64,000 nt of DNA from Lentzea flava (GCF_014648475.1 NZ_BMRE01000016.1:88887-152886), one strand, 5' to 3'. Positions 41,501 through 49,850 are shown, numbered from the stretch's first letter. A program made the numbers and translations. Notes: generated by a model not told the origin, from the letters alone.

Positions 41501-41881
41501 GACTGGATGCACCAGAACATCGGCGGCATCCGGATCAAGGAGGCCGGATACCGCCGCAGTGTCGTCGAGCCGCACATCGGCGGCGGACTCACGCACGCCG
41601 AAGGCAGCATCGACACCGTGTACGGCAAGCTGGCGAACACGTGGTCGTTGAAGGACAACGAGCTGACGATGACCGTCACCGTGCCGGCCAACACCACCGC
41701 CGAGATCGTGATCCCCTCCGACGGCGCCGGATCGGTGCGGGAGTCCGGCAGGCCGCTGCACGGGGCGGCCGGAGTTCTCGGCGTCGCTCATGATCCGGCC
41801 AGGAAGGCCACCGTCGTGACGGTCGGTTCCGGGAGGTACAGCTTCACCGCGCCGAGGCAGACCACGCCGAGCAGTCGCTGA
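38552..41881 (+). CDS. GH78 alpha-L-rhamnosidase, secreted
   Basis: A 1109-residue inverting alpha-L-rhamnosidase. The long N-terminal region ends in a membrane-spanning signal (FLVVLACLALLAAVAPASLA, about residues 30-49). The domain order follows GH78: an N-terminal beta-sandwich (LGIPGAPPVFGWKSASSRRA), accessory sandwiches (ARIYASAHGVYELTLNGRKV, PGYTEYAKRIQSQTYDVTD), an (alpha/alpha)6 barrel with PTDTPARDERLGWTGDINIF (general acid region) and GATTIWERWNS (catalytic base region), and a C-terminal sandwich. ATG 38552 has GGGAG upstream. It releases rhamnose from pectin side chains or glycosides. It ends at a bidirectional terminator facing the GH36 operon. Confidence 0.92.
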   Translation: MSWRACPLTSRPTGDRAINRPLWRVSVPRFLVVLACLALLAAVAPASLAAPSATVEGLTTNGRVNPLGIPGAPPVFGWKSASSRRAMTQTAYELKVGSSPGASDVWRTGKVKSSQQVDIAYGGPALASATRYHWRVRIWDDRGVPSDWSRSAWFETGLLTPEDWGSAAWIGKPSPTYEQWTDYTVTVKFRLNNQAFGTFLRAKDAGNAYMWQLNVGTSATSAPMLRPHRRLDGGYTLLAEVDLRPFGFTRAGLLTGDHTVAYTVQGDTVRTVLDGITVDTRAVSGFAVGRPGLRTWDRESVTVTSFTATKPDGTVLAAPEIAVPNPFTGGSIENQELTVTGHTDALLVGNDSYEPLLRTSFRTLRGKNVARARIYASAHGVYELTLNGRKVGDQFLAPGYTEYAKRIQSQTYDVTDLVLAGGNGFGAALGDGWWAGKVGLAGKGQYGTDLALVARLKITYTDGTVQWIDTTPAWRWQHGPFAATDNQIGETYDARFAHQGWTDAAFDDSSWRPVVVRPSDTAKLTPQPDEPVRETQVLDTVAVTTPRPGVTIYDLGQNMVGVARVTITGKAGETVRLRHAEVLNRDGTMYVENLRAATATDHHRFAADGTVTYQPTFTQHGFRYVEITGLSTPPAAAEVKGVVWGSDLKRTGTLRTSHGMLNQLHSNVTWGARGNFLSIPTDTPARDERLGWTGDINIFAPTATYLSDMRAFLGKWMADVRDEQKGSGSIPAVVPSTNGAFDESGVGWEDAIITVPHAVWRAYGDTRVVRDNYEAMSRFFAYARASAGPDNLETGRLTFFTGDWLNLDDPSNQGVIGTAIWAQDVRMMADMAKAVGRDTEAAEYAQLHEDVRAAFTNAYVAADGTVLGNSQTGYALALGMDLITDPALKVKAGAKYVAKLAESDNHLKTGFIGTPWLLVALSNIGRDDLAHTLLSKEDYPSWGYEIGKGATTIWERWNSIQPDGSFGPVDMNSFNHYAYGAVADWMHQNIGGIRIKEAGYRRSVVEPHIGGGLTHAEGSIDTVYGKLANTWSLKDNELTMTVTVPANTTAEIVIPSDGAGSVRESGRPLHGAAGVLGVAHDPARKATVVTVGSGRYSFTAPRQTTPSSR

Positions 41882-41985
41882 GTCAGGAGCCACATCGCCG
41901 CGCCGCAGGACGGCGCACCAGGCGACAGCGGCACCCGGACCTGGGTGCCCGGTGAGGTGTGGCGGTTCTTCACGCAGTTCCGAGA

Positions 41986-42035
41986 CAACGGATCCCCGTC
42001 ACCGGTGGCGAGCCGCCGGTGACGGGGATCCGTTG
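41986..42035. terminator. bidirectional hairpin terminator between GH78 and the CBM35 hydrolase
   Basis: Perfect 20-bp stem (41986-42005 with 42016-42035; left arm begins CAACGGATCCCC) with a 10-base loop between convergent genes. Confidence 0.88.
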
Positions 42036-42046
42036 CACGGGAGCAA

Positions 42047-44581
42047 CTACCGCCGGGTCGTCTTGTTCGCGACGACGAGCGGGGCGAACTGAACCCAGTC
42101 GACGTTCGGTCCCCAGGCCGCGGAGTTGCCGAAGGTGACCGCGCCGCTCGGCGTGACCAGGTCGATCGGCGACGTCTCCAGCCAGAACCCGTCCCATGTG
42201 TAGTTGTGGCGGTACCGGGCGGTCGTCGCCTTGCCGCCCGCCTCGGTGGCGGTGAGCGTCCGGTTGATGATGTCGGTGTTGTAGGGGTGACCGGTGTTCT
42301 TGTCCGCCTGGGCGTAGGCGACGGTCAGGTTGTACTGCCCGGCGGTCACCCCGGTGCGCGGGATCGTCAGCGTGCCGTTGTTGCCGATGTACCCGACGTA
42401 CGATCCTCCGGACGCCCAGGGGCTCGACGCGATCGCCGCGCCGCCCGCGAGCCGGCCGGACTCGGCCTCGACGCGGACGGCGTTGCGGTCGGCCGCGGCG
42501 TCACGGGTCACCGTGAGCGTGCCGGCGACCAGCGGGGTACGGCCGTCGTTGGACAACTTCACCTCGGTGATGCCCGCCTTGAGGTGCACCGTGGTGCTGC
42601 CGTTCCACGCACCGGCGCAGGTGGTGGTCAGGGCGGCGCCGTCGACCTTGCGGCCGGAGAGCGTGAGACCGAGCGTGCTCCTGCCGGTCGAGGCCAGGGT
42701 GGTGTCGAGCCGGTAGTAGCCGTCCTCGGCGGCTGACACGTAGGTGGTGACGGACTGACCCGCCCGCAGGACCGTGCCGGAGCCGCGCGCCTCGGACAAC
42801 GGGTACACCGTCCTTTCTGGACCGGTGACCTCGGTCAGGTCGACGCGGTCGAGCGTGATGTCCGACGAACCGCCGAGATATCCCGCAGGACCGCTGGTGC
42901 GCAACGAGATCCGGTGTGTGCCCGCGGTGAGCTGGACGGGCGTGTCGTACCGGCCGCGGTAGGTCCAGCCGAGGGTCGCGGGCAGCGTCAGGTTCCGCAC
43001 GTGGGCGTCGTCCACGTAGAGAGCCTGTTGTCCGACGATGGCGTTGGTGCCGTAGAAGACGCCGAGCTTGTACGTGCCGGTGCGCGGCACGGTCACGTTG
43101 ACGGTCACGCGCGAGTCCGCGCGATTCATGGAACCGACGTCCTTGCGGCCGGACGTGGTGTAGCGCATGGCCATGTCCCAGGAGCCCGATCCGTCGTCCT
43201 GGACGTACACCTGCGCATTCTCGACGGTGCCGTTCTCGGCCTCGTAGCTCGCCTGCCACGGAGCGTTCGCGACCGGCGCCGAACCGGAGGCCGGGGTGAT
43301 GATCACCTGGTACGCGGCCAGCTGGTCGCCGCCGGGCACCTTGACCGTCGCCGCGCCGTTCGTCACCCGGATCCGCGACGCCGCCACCACCGGTGGCTGA
43401 CCCGCGTCGCCCTCGTAGCCCGTCCAGCTGGTCTTGGAGACCCGCACGTCGACCTGGTCACCGAACACGGCCCGGTCGATGCCGGTGAGAGCGACGTCGA
43501 CCTCGTTCGCCGTGCCGCCGAGCAGAACGGTCGCCTTGGCGGCGCCGCGGTTCAGCGTTGCCATGCCCTGCAACGAGTCCCTGGTGTCGGGTCGCGGCGG
43601 CGTCACCTTGACGGTGTTGACCGCGTTGGCCGAGCTTCCGGCGAAGTCGCCGTACCACTTCGTGAGCCACCAGCCGCCGTTGGCGCGGCCGGCGCGCACG
43701 GCGTGGTCGCTGAGGTTGCCCGCCATGGACCAGAACGCCATGTGACCGTCCACTTTGGTGTCCTCCAGCATGGTGATCCACTGCACCATCTGGCCGGGCA
43801 CCGAGGTGTCGCGCCGGTTGGAGTACTCGTTGATGACGATCTCTCTCGGCGAGATGCCGAGCTGCCGTTCCATCGCGCGGTAGTCCGCGTAGTTCTTGCG
43901 GTAGAACGCCAGCGAGTCCGGGCCGAGCTCGTGCCAGCTCGTCATCTCCGGCAGCACGTTGTTGGCCTTGGCGTAGGTGAGGAACTCGCGCAGGTGGTCA
44001 GCGCGGTACCGGGTCTCACCGATGCCCGCGATGCGGGCGTTGGGCAGCACGGACTTCACCAGGCGGTAGACCCTGGTCCAGTCGGCGAAGAACTTCTGCT
44101 TCTGGTTCGCCCAGTCCGAGTACCAGATGCCGTCCGGCTCGTTGAAGATCGTCCACACGAACCGGTCGCGGTCGGGGCGCTGGGCGACCTTCTCCAGCTG
44201 CGGGCGCAACCGAGCCACGTAGTCGTCGATGCCCAGGTCTTCGTAGGGCCACTTGCTGTAGACGTCCTGGGCGTAGATGTGCATGTCGGTGCCGCCCGCG
44301 GCGAAGTAGCCGTCGGCGAGCTTCAGCGCGTCGCCGTTGGGGTGCTGGTCCCCGTCCGGCGCCTTCTGGGAGATGCTCCGCGGCCGCATGCCCGCGATCA
44401 GGTCCTGGGACGGGACACCGGGATCGCCCAGGCCGTAGAGCATGCCCGTCGCGCCGCCGCGGAACGCGCCCGTCGACGAGGCGAGGTCCACGCGCAGGGT
44501 CTCGGTCGCGGCGCCGGCGACCGGTGGGGACAGGGTGGTGAGCGCTAGCGCGGCGACGACCGCGCAGGCAGGGATACGCAT
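42047..44581 (-). CDS. secreted clan GH-A (GH39-like) glycoside hydrolase with CBM35-like modules
   Basis: An 844-residue secreted enzyme. The signal peptide ends at AGA-A (about residue 24). The catalytic barrel (about 28-340) has the clan GH-A acid/base in FVWTIFNEPDGIWYSDW and the nucleophile in EIVINEYSNRRD; the GATGMLYGLGDPGVPSQDLI opening resembles GH39-type enzymes. A beta domain follows, then carbohydrate-binding regions resembling CBM35 (ASYEAENGTVENAQVY, and a final VRVEAESGRLAGGAAIASSP to the C-terminus). The ATG at 44579-44581 follows GGAGCTGGA. It is the last gene of the GH36/ABC operon, so it probably liberates the oligosaccharide that the transporter imports. Family and substrate are uncertain. 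Confidence 0.75.
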   Translation of the reverse strand: MRIPACAVVAALALTTLSPPVAGAATETLRVDLASSTGAFRGGATGMLYGLGDPGVPSQDLIAGMRPRSISQKAPDGDQHPNGDALKLADGYFAAGGTDMHIYAQDVYSKWPYEDLGIDDYVARLRPQLEKVAQRPDRDRFVWTIFNEPDGIWYSDWANQKQKFFADWTRVYRLVKSVLPNARIAGIGETRYRADHLREFLTYAKANNVLPEMTSWHELGPDSLAFYRKNYADYRAMERQLGISPREIVINEYSNRRDTSVPGQMVQWITMLEDTKVDGHMAFWSMAGNLSDHAVRAGRANGGWWLTKWYGDFAGSSANAVNTVKVTPPRPDTRDSLQGMATLNRGAAKATVLLGGTANEVDVALTGIDRAVFGDQVDVRVSKTSWTGYEGDAGQPPVVAASRIRVTNGAATVKVPGGDQLAAYQVIITPASGSAPVANAPWQASYEAENGTVENAQVYVQDDGSGSWDMAMRYTTSGRKDVGSMNRADSRVTVNVTVPRTGTYKLGVFYGTNAIVGQQALYVDDAHVRNLTLPATLGWTYRGRYDTPVQLTAGTHRISLRTSGPAGYLGGSSDITLDRVDLTEVTGPERTVYPLSEARGSGTVLRAGQSVTTYVSAAEDGYYRLDTTLASTGRSTLGLTLSGRKVDGAALTTTCAGAWNGSTTVHLKAGITEVKLSNDGRTPLVAGTLTVTRDAAADRNAVRVEAESGRLAGGAAIASSPWASGGSYVGYIGNNGTLTIPRTGVTAGQYNLTVAYAQADKNTGHPYNTDIINRTLTATEAGGKATTARYRHNYTWDGFWLETSPIDLVTPSGAVTFGNSAAWGPNVDWVQFAPLVVANKTTRR

Positions 44582-44598
44582 TCCAGCTCCGTTTCGGA

Positions 44599-45420
44599 TC
44601 ACTTGACGGCACCGCCCGTGATGCCAGAGATGATCTTGCGCTGGGCGATGGCGAGTACGACGACGAGAGGCAGGCTCATCAGCACGACGTAGGCGAAGAT
44701 CAGGTGCCAGTTGTTCAGGTACAGACCCGCGCTCGCCACGCGGAACAGGTTCAGCGGCAGCGTGTCGAGCCGCCCGCCGATGACGAAGAACGCGTAGAAC
44801 ACGTCGTTCCACACGTAAAGGCAGATCAGGATCGTGGCGGTGGCGAGCACCGGCCGCAGCAGCGGCAGCACGATCCGCCAGAACACCATCACCGGGCCCG
44901 CGCCGTCGATCTGCGCGGCCTCCTCCAGCGCCGGCGGGATGGTCCGGACGAAGCCGGTGACGAAGAAGATCACCGTGGACAGGTAGATGCCCGTGTAGAC
45001 ACCGATCATGCCGATCGCACTGCCCGCGAGCCCCAGCTGGCGCAGCAGCAGGACGACCGTCACGACAGCCGGTGGCAGCACGATCCCGCTGATGCCCAGC
45101 GCGTACAGAACGGCGTTCAGCCGGGTCGCGCGGCGGGCCAGGATCCACGCCGCCATCGACCCGAACGTCAGCAGCAACGCGACCGTCGGCACGACGACCA
45201 GCAGGCTGCCGAAGAACGCGGCGGGCACCTCGCCGTCGCTCCACACCTGCCGCAGGTTCTCCAGCAGCTGCCAGCGTTGCGGCAGCGAGAGATCCGGGTT
45301 GAGCGCCTCGCCCTGCGACTTCCCGGCGGTGACCACCACGAGCCACAACGGGATTCCGATGACCACGAGCGCCAGCGCGATCGCGGCAACGGGTTGCGCC
45401 CTGGTCCAGAACCGGCTCAC
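44599..45420 (-). CDS. sugar ABC transporter permease (MalG type)
   Basis: A 273-residue inner-membrane permease with about six membrane segments, the EAA loop LEEAAQIDGAGPVMVFWRIVLP, and a C-terminus QRKIISGITGGAVK like other MalG-type permeases. The GTG start overlaps the stop of the preceding permease (GTGA). The secreted hydrolase gene begins 17 bp downstream. It forms the channel with the next permease. Confidence 0.9.
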   Translation of the reverse strand: MSRFWTRAQPVAAIALALVVIGIPLWLVVVTAGKSQGEALNPDLSLPQRWQLLENLRQVWSDGEVPAAFFGSLLVVVPTVALLLTFGSMAAWILARRATRLNAVLYALGISGIVLPPAVVTVVLLLRQLGLAGSAIGMIGVYTGIYLSTVIFFVTGFVRTIPPALEEAAQIDGAGPVMVFWRIVLPLLRPVLATATILICLYVWNDVFYAFFVIGGRLDTLPLNLFRVASAGLYLNNWHLIFAYVVLMSLPLVVVLAIAQRKIISGITGGAVK

Positions 45421-46346
45421 AGCACCGCCTCCCGCCTGCGCAGCATCCGGATCACCGGGAACGCGAGCAGCGCGACCAGCAGGAACAACACCAGACTCAT
45501 CGCGGTGGCCTGGGCGAACAGGCCCTGCCCGAACGTGCGGTAGATGAAGATGTTGAGGATCTCGGTGGTGCGCGCGGGTCCTCCGCCGGTCGTGGCCTGG
45601 ACGATGTCGAACCCGTTCATCGACCCCAGCAACGCGGTCGCGACGTTGAACGTGACCGCGGGCGCCAGCAGCGGGAACCTGATCGACCAGAACGCCCTGG
45701 CGCGCGAGGCGCCGTCGATGCGCGCCGCCTCGATCAGGTCCTCGGGAATGGTTTTCAGGCCCGCCAGGTAGATGAGCATCGACAGCCCCATCCACTTCCA
45801 CGCGTGGATCACCGCGACCACGACGATCGTCCAGGTGGTGTCACCGAGCCACGCGTAGTCGATGCCGAGCAGGTTGTTCACACTTCCTCGCGGTTTCAGC
45901 AAGGCCTGGAAGATGTAGCCGACGGCGAGGGCGGACATCAGCACGGGCACCAGGAAGAAGATCCGCGCCACCCGGTTCAGCGTGGTGTCGCGTTCGAGCA
46001 GAACGGCCAGCCCGAAGCCGAAGAGGTTCTGGAACAACGCCACCAGCACCGCGTAGACGAGCGTGATCCGCACCGCCCGCAGCAACGTGCCGTCCGCCGC
46101 GAGCTGGGCGAAGTTGTCGAAGCCCACCGGGTTGATCGCGCTCTTGAAGCCGGACCAGTCGGTGAACGCGTAGACGAAGTTGAACAGCGTCGGCAGGAAG
46201 AAGAACACGAGCAGGATCGCGAAGGCCGGTGCGAGGAACCACATCGGGTGCGTCTGCCGCCGGACGGCACCGCGGCGCGGCGCGTCCGGCGCGGGGAGCG
46301 GCCGCACCGGCGACCGCTCCCGCACGGCTGCGGAGGTGACTGCCAT
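45417..46346 (-). CDS. sugar ABC transporter permease (MalF type)
   Basis: A 309-residue permease with a charged N-terminal tail (RERSPVRPLPAPDAPRRGAV) and about six membrane segments starting at MWFLAPAFAILLVFFFLPTL. The EAA loop is LIEAARIDGASRARAFWSIRFP. The ATG overlaps the stop of the binding-protein gene. As in the Ceb operon, no ATPase is encoded here, so a shared MsiK-type ATPase is expected. Confidence 0.9.
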   Translation of the reverse strand: MAVTSAAVRERSPVRPLPAPDAPRRGAVRRQTHPMWFLAPAFAILLVFFFLPTLFNFVYAFTDWSGFKSAINPVGFDNFAQLAADGTLLRAVRITLVYAVLVALFQNLFGFGLAVLLERDTTLNRVARIFFLVPVLMSALAVGYIFQALLKPRGSVNNLLGIDYAWLGDTTWTIVVVAVIHAWKWMGLSMLIYLAGLKTIPEDLIEAARIDGASRARAFWSIRFPLLAPAVTFNVATALLGSMNGFDIVQATTGGGPARTTEILNIFIYRTFGQGLFAQATAMSLVLFLLVALLAFPVIRMLRRREAVL

Positions 46347-47650
46347 CAGAACCCCGGTGCCCCGGCCGCCTTGGCCAGCTGGGTGAACTGATCCTGCGTC
46401 GCCTTCGCGACCTGCTCCGGCGTCATCGTCCCGACGATCATGTCAGCGAGGTTGATGTACAGGTCCGGGTTCGCGACGGCGAGCGCCTGCATGGAGCCGA
46501 CGGCGGTGCCCAGGGACGCGTGCACGTCGAGCAGCGCCTTCGGCACACCGGCCGGGTTCGCGACGGCCGGCTGCAACGAGACGGTCTTGCGAGCGTTCAC
46601 GAACTCCTGGTAGCCGGGCCCCATCCAGTACGCCAGCAGCTGCCGGGCCGCGGCCTCCCGCTTGGCGTCACCGGTGCGGAACGCGACCAGGGCGTTGGAC
46701 TGGTCCGGGATGAACGTGCCGACGTTGCCGGACGGCGAGATCGGGAAGAACCCGATCTTCCGATCGAGCGTCGCCGTGTCGGACTTCGCCTGCAGCTGCC
46801 CGAAGAACGAGTTGACCTGCACGACCATCGCGGCCTTGCCGTCGAGCAGAGCTGCGCCCTGGTCTTCGAACTTCGCGGTCTTGATGTCGGGGTTGAACAG
46901 GCCCTCGTCGATCAACGCCTTGTACTTCTTGATCGCGTCGAGCACGACCGGGCTGGTGAAGGCCTCCTTGCTGGTGTTGATCTTGTCCCAGAGCCCGTTC
47001 TTGGCGGCGTCGGCGAGCTGGACCTGCACCCACCACTGGGTCGCCCAGCGGTCGCCCGCCATCTCGAAGAACGGGGTGACGCCCTTGGCCTTCAGCGACC
47101 TCGCCGCCGCGACCATCTCGTCGAAGTTCTTCGGCAGCGCGGTGATTCCGTTGGCCGCGAACACTTCCTTGTTGTAGTAGACACCTTCGACCGCGGGGCT
47201 GGTGACCAGCGCGGCGTACCGGGTGCCGTCGAGGATGCCGGTGATGTCCTTCAGCTCCGGTGCGAGCTTCGGCAGCCAGGGAGCGTCGGTCAGCGGCTGG
47301 AGGTTCGTCTTGGCGTTGATGGCGGTGAGCATCGACGCGGTGGGCTGCCAGAACGCGAGGTCCGGCTTGTCACCGGTGGCCACCTTGGTCTGCACGCCCT
47401 GTTCGTACGGGTCGGGGATGGTCACGACGTCGACGTCGGCACCGGTCGCCTTCTCGAACGCCGCCACCACCTGCTCCGGCACGGTGTTGCTGTTCTGCGC
47501 CGCCCAGATCGTCAGCTTCACGCCGCTCAGCGACGCGGTGGGCTCGGGCCAGGAGACCGGGCCGCCGGTGCCGGTGGCCGCGCCGGGGTCGCTGCACGCG
47601 GTGAGTCCCAACAGGAGGGTGGCGGCGGCTGCGCTGATCCAACTCTTCAT
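46346..47650 (-). CDS. sugar ABC transporter substrate-binding lipoprotein
   Basis: A 434-residue extracellular solute-binding protein. It has a lipobox GLTAC with the lipidated cysteine at residue 19, then a family 1 binding fold (VKLTIWAAQNSNTVPEQVVA, GVYYNKEVFAANGITALPKN, FFPISPSGNVGTFIPDQSNA). Its start overlaps the stop of the GH36 gene, and its stop overlaps the start of the first permease. Because the operon is headed by an alpha-galactosidase, the ligand is probably an alpha-galactosylated oligosaccharide; this is inference. Confidence 0.9.
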   Translation of the reverse strand: MKSWISAAAATLLLGLTACSDPGAATGTGGPVSWPEPTASLSGVKLTIWAAQNSNTVPEQVVAAFEKATGADVDVVTIPDPYEQGVQTKVATGDKPDLAFWQPTASMLTAINAKTNLQPLTDAPWLPKLAPELKDITGILDGTRYAALVTSPAVEGVYYNKEVFAANGITALPKNFDEMVAAARSLKAKGVTPFFEMAGDRWATQWWVQVQLADAAKNGLWDKINTSKEAFTSPVVLDAIKKYKALIDEGLFNPDIKTAKFEDQGAALLDGKAAMVVQVNSFFGQLQAKSDTATLDRKIGFFPISPSGNVGTFIPDQSNALVAFRTGDAKREAAARQLLAYWMGPGYQEFVNARKTVSLQPAVANPAGVPKALLDVHASLGTAVGSMQALAVANPDLYINLADMIVGTMTPEQVAKATQDQFTQLAKAAGAPGF

Positions 47651-49779
47651 CGGGCGGATCCTTCGGTGGGTGAGGGAATGGTGCGAGAGGTGATCCGGAA
47701 CAGGCGTGCCGAGGCAGGAAGGCGCCGGGCCGTGAGCGTCAGCTCGCCCCCGTCCGCGTTCCAGCCGGGCGTCCACTCGGGAAGATCACGCGGGTACAGC
47801 ACTTCCAGGTCGACGTCGCTGCCGCGCAGGTGTGGCAACGGCAACGTCACGCTCTCCTGGTCGGCGTCGCGCTGCCACACCGCCAGGTAGGTGACGTCAC
47901 CGGACGTCAGCGCCAGGCTCAGCCACCGGTCGCTCCAGCCCGGCAACCCCAGCGGCCACAACGGAACCGCGGTGGCGAGGTCGGCCCGGATCTTCTGATG
48001 CACGCGCACGGCGGCCTGCACGGAGTCCAGTTGCTCGGCGGTCATGAGGTCGAGACGACCGGACAGGTACAGGCGGCCGAGCATCCCGGTGCAGAGCGTG
48101 AAGGCGATCTCCTCGTCGGACATGTCCGGCTGCGGGTAGGCCCAGCTCGCCGACTGCTCCGGCAGCAACGACATCGGGGCGGCCACCGCGATCGGCGGGT
48201 AGCGCAGGAAGTCCTGCTGGTCGCTGGTCGACTGCAGCTGCGTCCTGGCGAGCATCGCGTAGTCCATGCGCATGGCACCGGACGCGCAGTTCTCCAGGAT
48301 CAGGCCGGGATGCCGGTCCAGCACACCGTCGAGCCACGCGAGGTGCGCCCGGTTGCAGGCGAGCAGGCCCGCACCGGCGCTGTCGGCTGCCACGTCCGTG
48401 CCCGCGCCGGCGTCGATGTTGTAGTCCAGCTTGAAGTAGCCCACGCCGAGCTCGCCCACCAGCCGGTCGATCACCGCGTCGAGGTGCGCGACGGCCCGCG
48501 GGTGGCGCAGGTCGAGGTGGTAGCGGCCGTGCTCGACGAGCCGGACACCGCCGCGTTGCAGGAACGCCCCCGGCGGAAGCCGGTCGGCCATCGGGCTGCG
48601 CACGCCGATCACCTCGGGCTCCAGCCAGAGTCCGGGAACCAGGCCGCGGTCGCGGATGTGCGCGATGACCTCGTCGATCCCGTTCGGGAACCTGGTCTGC
48701 GACGGCTGCCACTCGCCGACGCTGTCCCACCAGCTGGAGCCGTTGTCGTACCAGCCCGCGTCGATGCAGAACACCTCCGCACCGGCCGCGGCGGCCGCGT
48801 CGACCAACGGCAGCAGCTTCTCCGTGGTGGGATCGCCCATGATCGTGTTCATGTAGTCGTTGAACACCACCGGCAACGCCGTCCGGTCGGGGTGCGGGCG
48901 CACGATCTCGCGGCGGTGCCGGGTGAGTGCGGCGATCGCACCGTCCACACCGGACCGCGACACGGCCACCGACACCGGCACGGAGGTGAACGAGTCGCCG
49001 GGCAGCAGGCGGTGCTGCCACTGGTGGTCGATGTCGGTCGGCCCGAGCAACGCGACGTAGGCGCCGTCCGTGCGTTCGGCGACCTCCCACCGCCAGGGCC
49101 CGTTGTGCTCGACCTGCCACAACCACGCCTGCCCCGTCCCGCGGTCGACCAGGCCACCGGTCGGCAGGACCGTGCCCGTCGACCACGTGCCGGTGCTGAC
49201 CACGGCGAGGCGGCCGCGGCCGTCCTGGCCGTGCAGCGGGAGGTTGAGGTCGGGCACGGCGTCCGCGCGCAGCGGCCGGCGCGACCAGCGGCCCTCGCCG
49301 AGCCATTCGCTGTCCGCCCGCAGCACGTCGAGGTCCTCTGCTCGGCCAAAACCTGCGGCGAACGACGTCAAACCCAGCAGCGTCAACGATTCCTGGCCGT
49401 GGTTGGTCACAGTGGTGGTGATCTGGCAGGCGGCGACACCGTCGACCGAACGGAACGTCGTGCGCGCGACCAGACCGGTGCGCTCGTCCCGCAGATCGAC
49501 GTGCAGCTCGTTCCACTTGCCGTCGGTGCGGCGCAGGGATCCGGCGTAGACCAGGCGCCTGCCGACGGCCGTCTCCGAGAAGCGGTGCGAGACCCGCGCC
49601 CTGCCCTCCCCCGCCACCAGCACCTCGACCAGCGGCTGCGCGACCAGCGGCGCATCGGGCCGGTCACCACCGGTGGACAGCGAGCGAACGGCGACCGATC
49701 CGTCCGGCGCCACGTCCACCACGAGCTCCAGAGCCGAATGCCCCCAGATCACGCCGGCTGCGGACTCGATCGAGATCAC
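47647..49779 (-). CDS. GH36 alpha-galactosidase, cytoplasmic
   Basis: A 710-residue retaining alpha-galactosidase. The N-terminal beta-supersandwich precedes a TIM barrel with FCIDAGWYDNGSSWWDSVGE, PGLWLEPEVIG, the nucleophile Asp in YFKLDYNIDAG, the ENCASGAMRMDY motif and the acid/base Asp in STSDQQDFLRYP. The GTG at 49777-49779 is preferred, with a GGA-rich ribosome site. A longer reading to 49821 would run into a 22-bp palindrome and is less likely. No signal peptide, so it hydrolyses imported galactosides. First gene of a five-gene coupled operon; its stop overlaps the binding-protein start. Confidence 0.92.
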   Translation of the reverse strand: MISIESAAGVIWGHSALELVVDVAPDGSVAVRSLSTGGDRPDAPLVAQPLVEVLVAGEGRARVSHRFSETAVGRRLVYAGSLRRTDGKWNELHVDLRDERTGLVARTTFRSVDGVAACQITTTVTNHGQESLTLLGLTSFAAGFGRAEDLDVLRADSEWLGEGRWSRRPLRADAVPDLNLPLHGQDGRGRLAVVSTGTWSTGTVLPTGGLVDRGTGQAWLWQVEHNGPWRWEVAERTDGAYVALLGPTDIDHQWQHRLLPGDSFTSVPVSVAVSRSGVDGAIAALTRHRREIVRPHPDRTALPVVFNDYMNTIMGDPTTEKLLPLVDAAAAAGAEVFCIDAGWYDNGSSWWDSVGEWQPSQTRFPNGIDEVIAHIRDRGLVPGLWLEPEVIGVRSPMADRLPPGAFLQRGGVRLVEHGRYHLDLRHPRAVAHLDAVIDRLVGELGVGYFKLDYNIDAGAGTDVAADSAGAGLLACNRAHLAWLDGVLDRHPGLILENCASGAMRMDYAMLARTQLQSTSDQQDFLRYPPIAVAAPMSLLPEQSASWAYPQPDMSDEEIAFTLCTGMLGRLYLSGRLDLMTAEQLDSVQAAVRVHQKIRADLATAVPLWPLGLPGWSDRWLSLALTSGDVTYLAVWQRDADQESVTLPLPHLRGSDVDLEVLYPRDLPEWTPGWNADGGELTLTARRLPASARLFRITSRTIPSPTEGSAR

Positions 49780-49804
49780 TGTCGCCCCATTCCTGCTGGT
49801 CCAT

Positions 49805-49826
49805 GCGATGTGACCGGTCACATCGC
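49805..49826. promoter_or_regulatory. 22-bp perfect palindrome upstream of GH36
   Basis: Perfect inverted repeat with core CGATGTGACCGGTCACATCG plus one more pair, 26 bp upstream of the GH36 GTG and 9 bp from the LacI-type operator at 49835-49850. It looks like a second regulator's site (an ATGTGAC half-site unlike the LacI sites), or a hairpin in the 5' leader. Confidence 0.65.
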
Positions 49827-49834
49827 GGCAACAG

Positions 49835-49850
49835 TGTGAGCGCTAACACA
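49835..49850. promoter_or_regulatory. LacI-type operator of the GH36 operon
   Basis: TGTGAGCGCTAACACA; its 14-bp core GTGAGCGCTAACAC is identical to 12461-12474 before the GH10 remnant. It lies between the LacI gene (ends at 49881 on this strand) and GH36, so the LacI product is its likely ligand. Confidence 0.8.

Noticed and set aside
39002..41893. A 963-codon open frame on the minus strand
   Set aside because: Antisense shadow of the GH78 rhamnosidase, with no motifs or start signal.
44538..44551. Sequence GTGAGCGCTAGCGC resembling the LacI-type operator
   Set aside because: It shares GTGAGCGCTA but loses symmetry and lies within the signal-peptide codons of the CBM35 hydrolase; there is no separate promoter evidence.
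49780..49821. Earlier GTG start for GH36 at 49821
   Set aside because: It would place the start inside a 22-bp operator-like palindrome without a ribosome site; GTG 49779 has a better-spaced GGA-rich site and matches usual GH36 N-termini.
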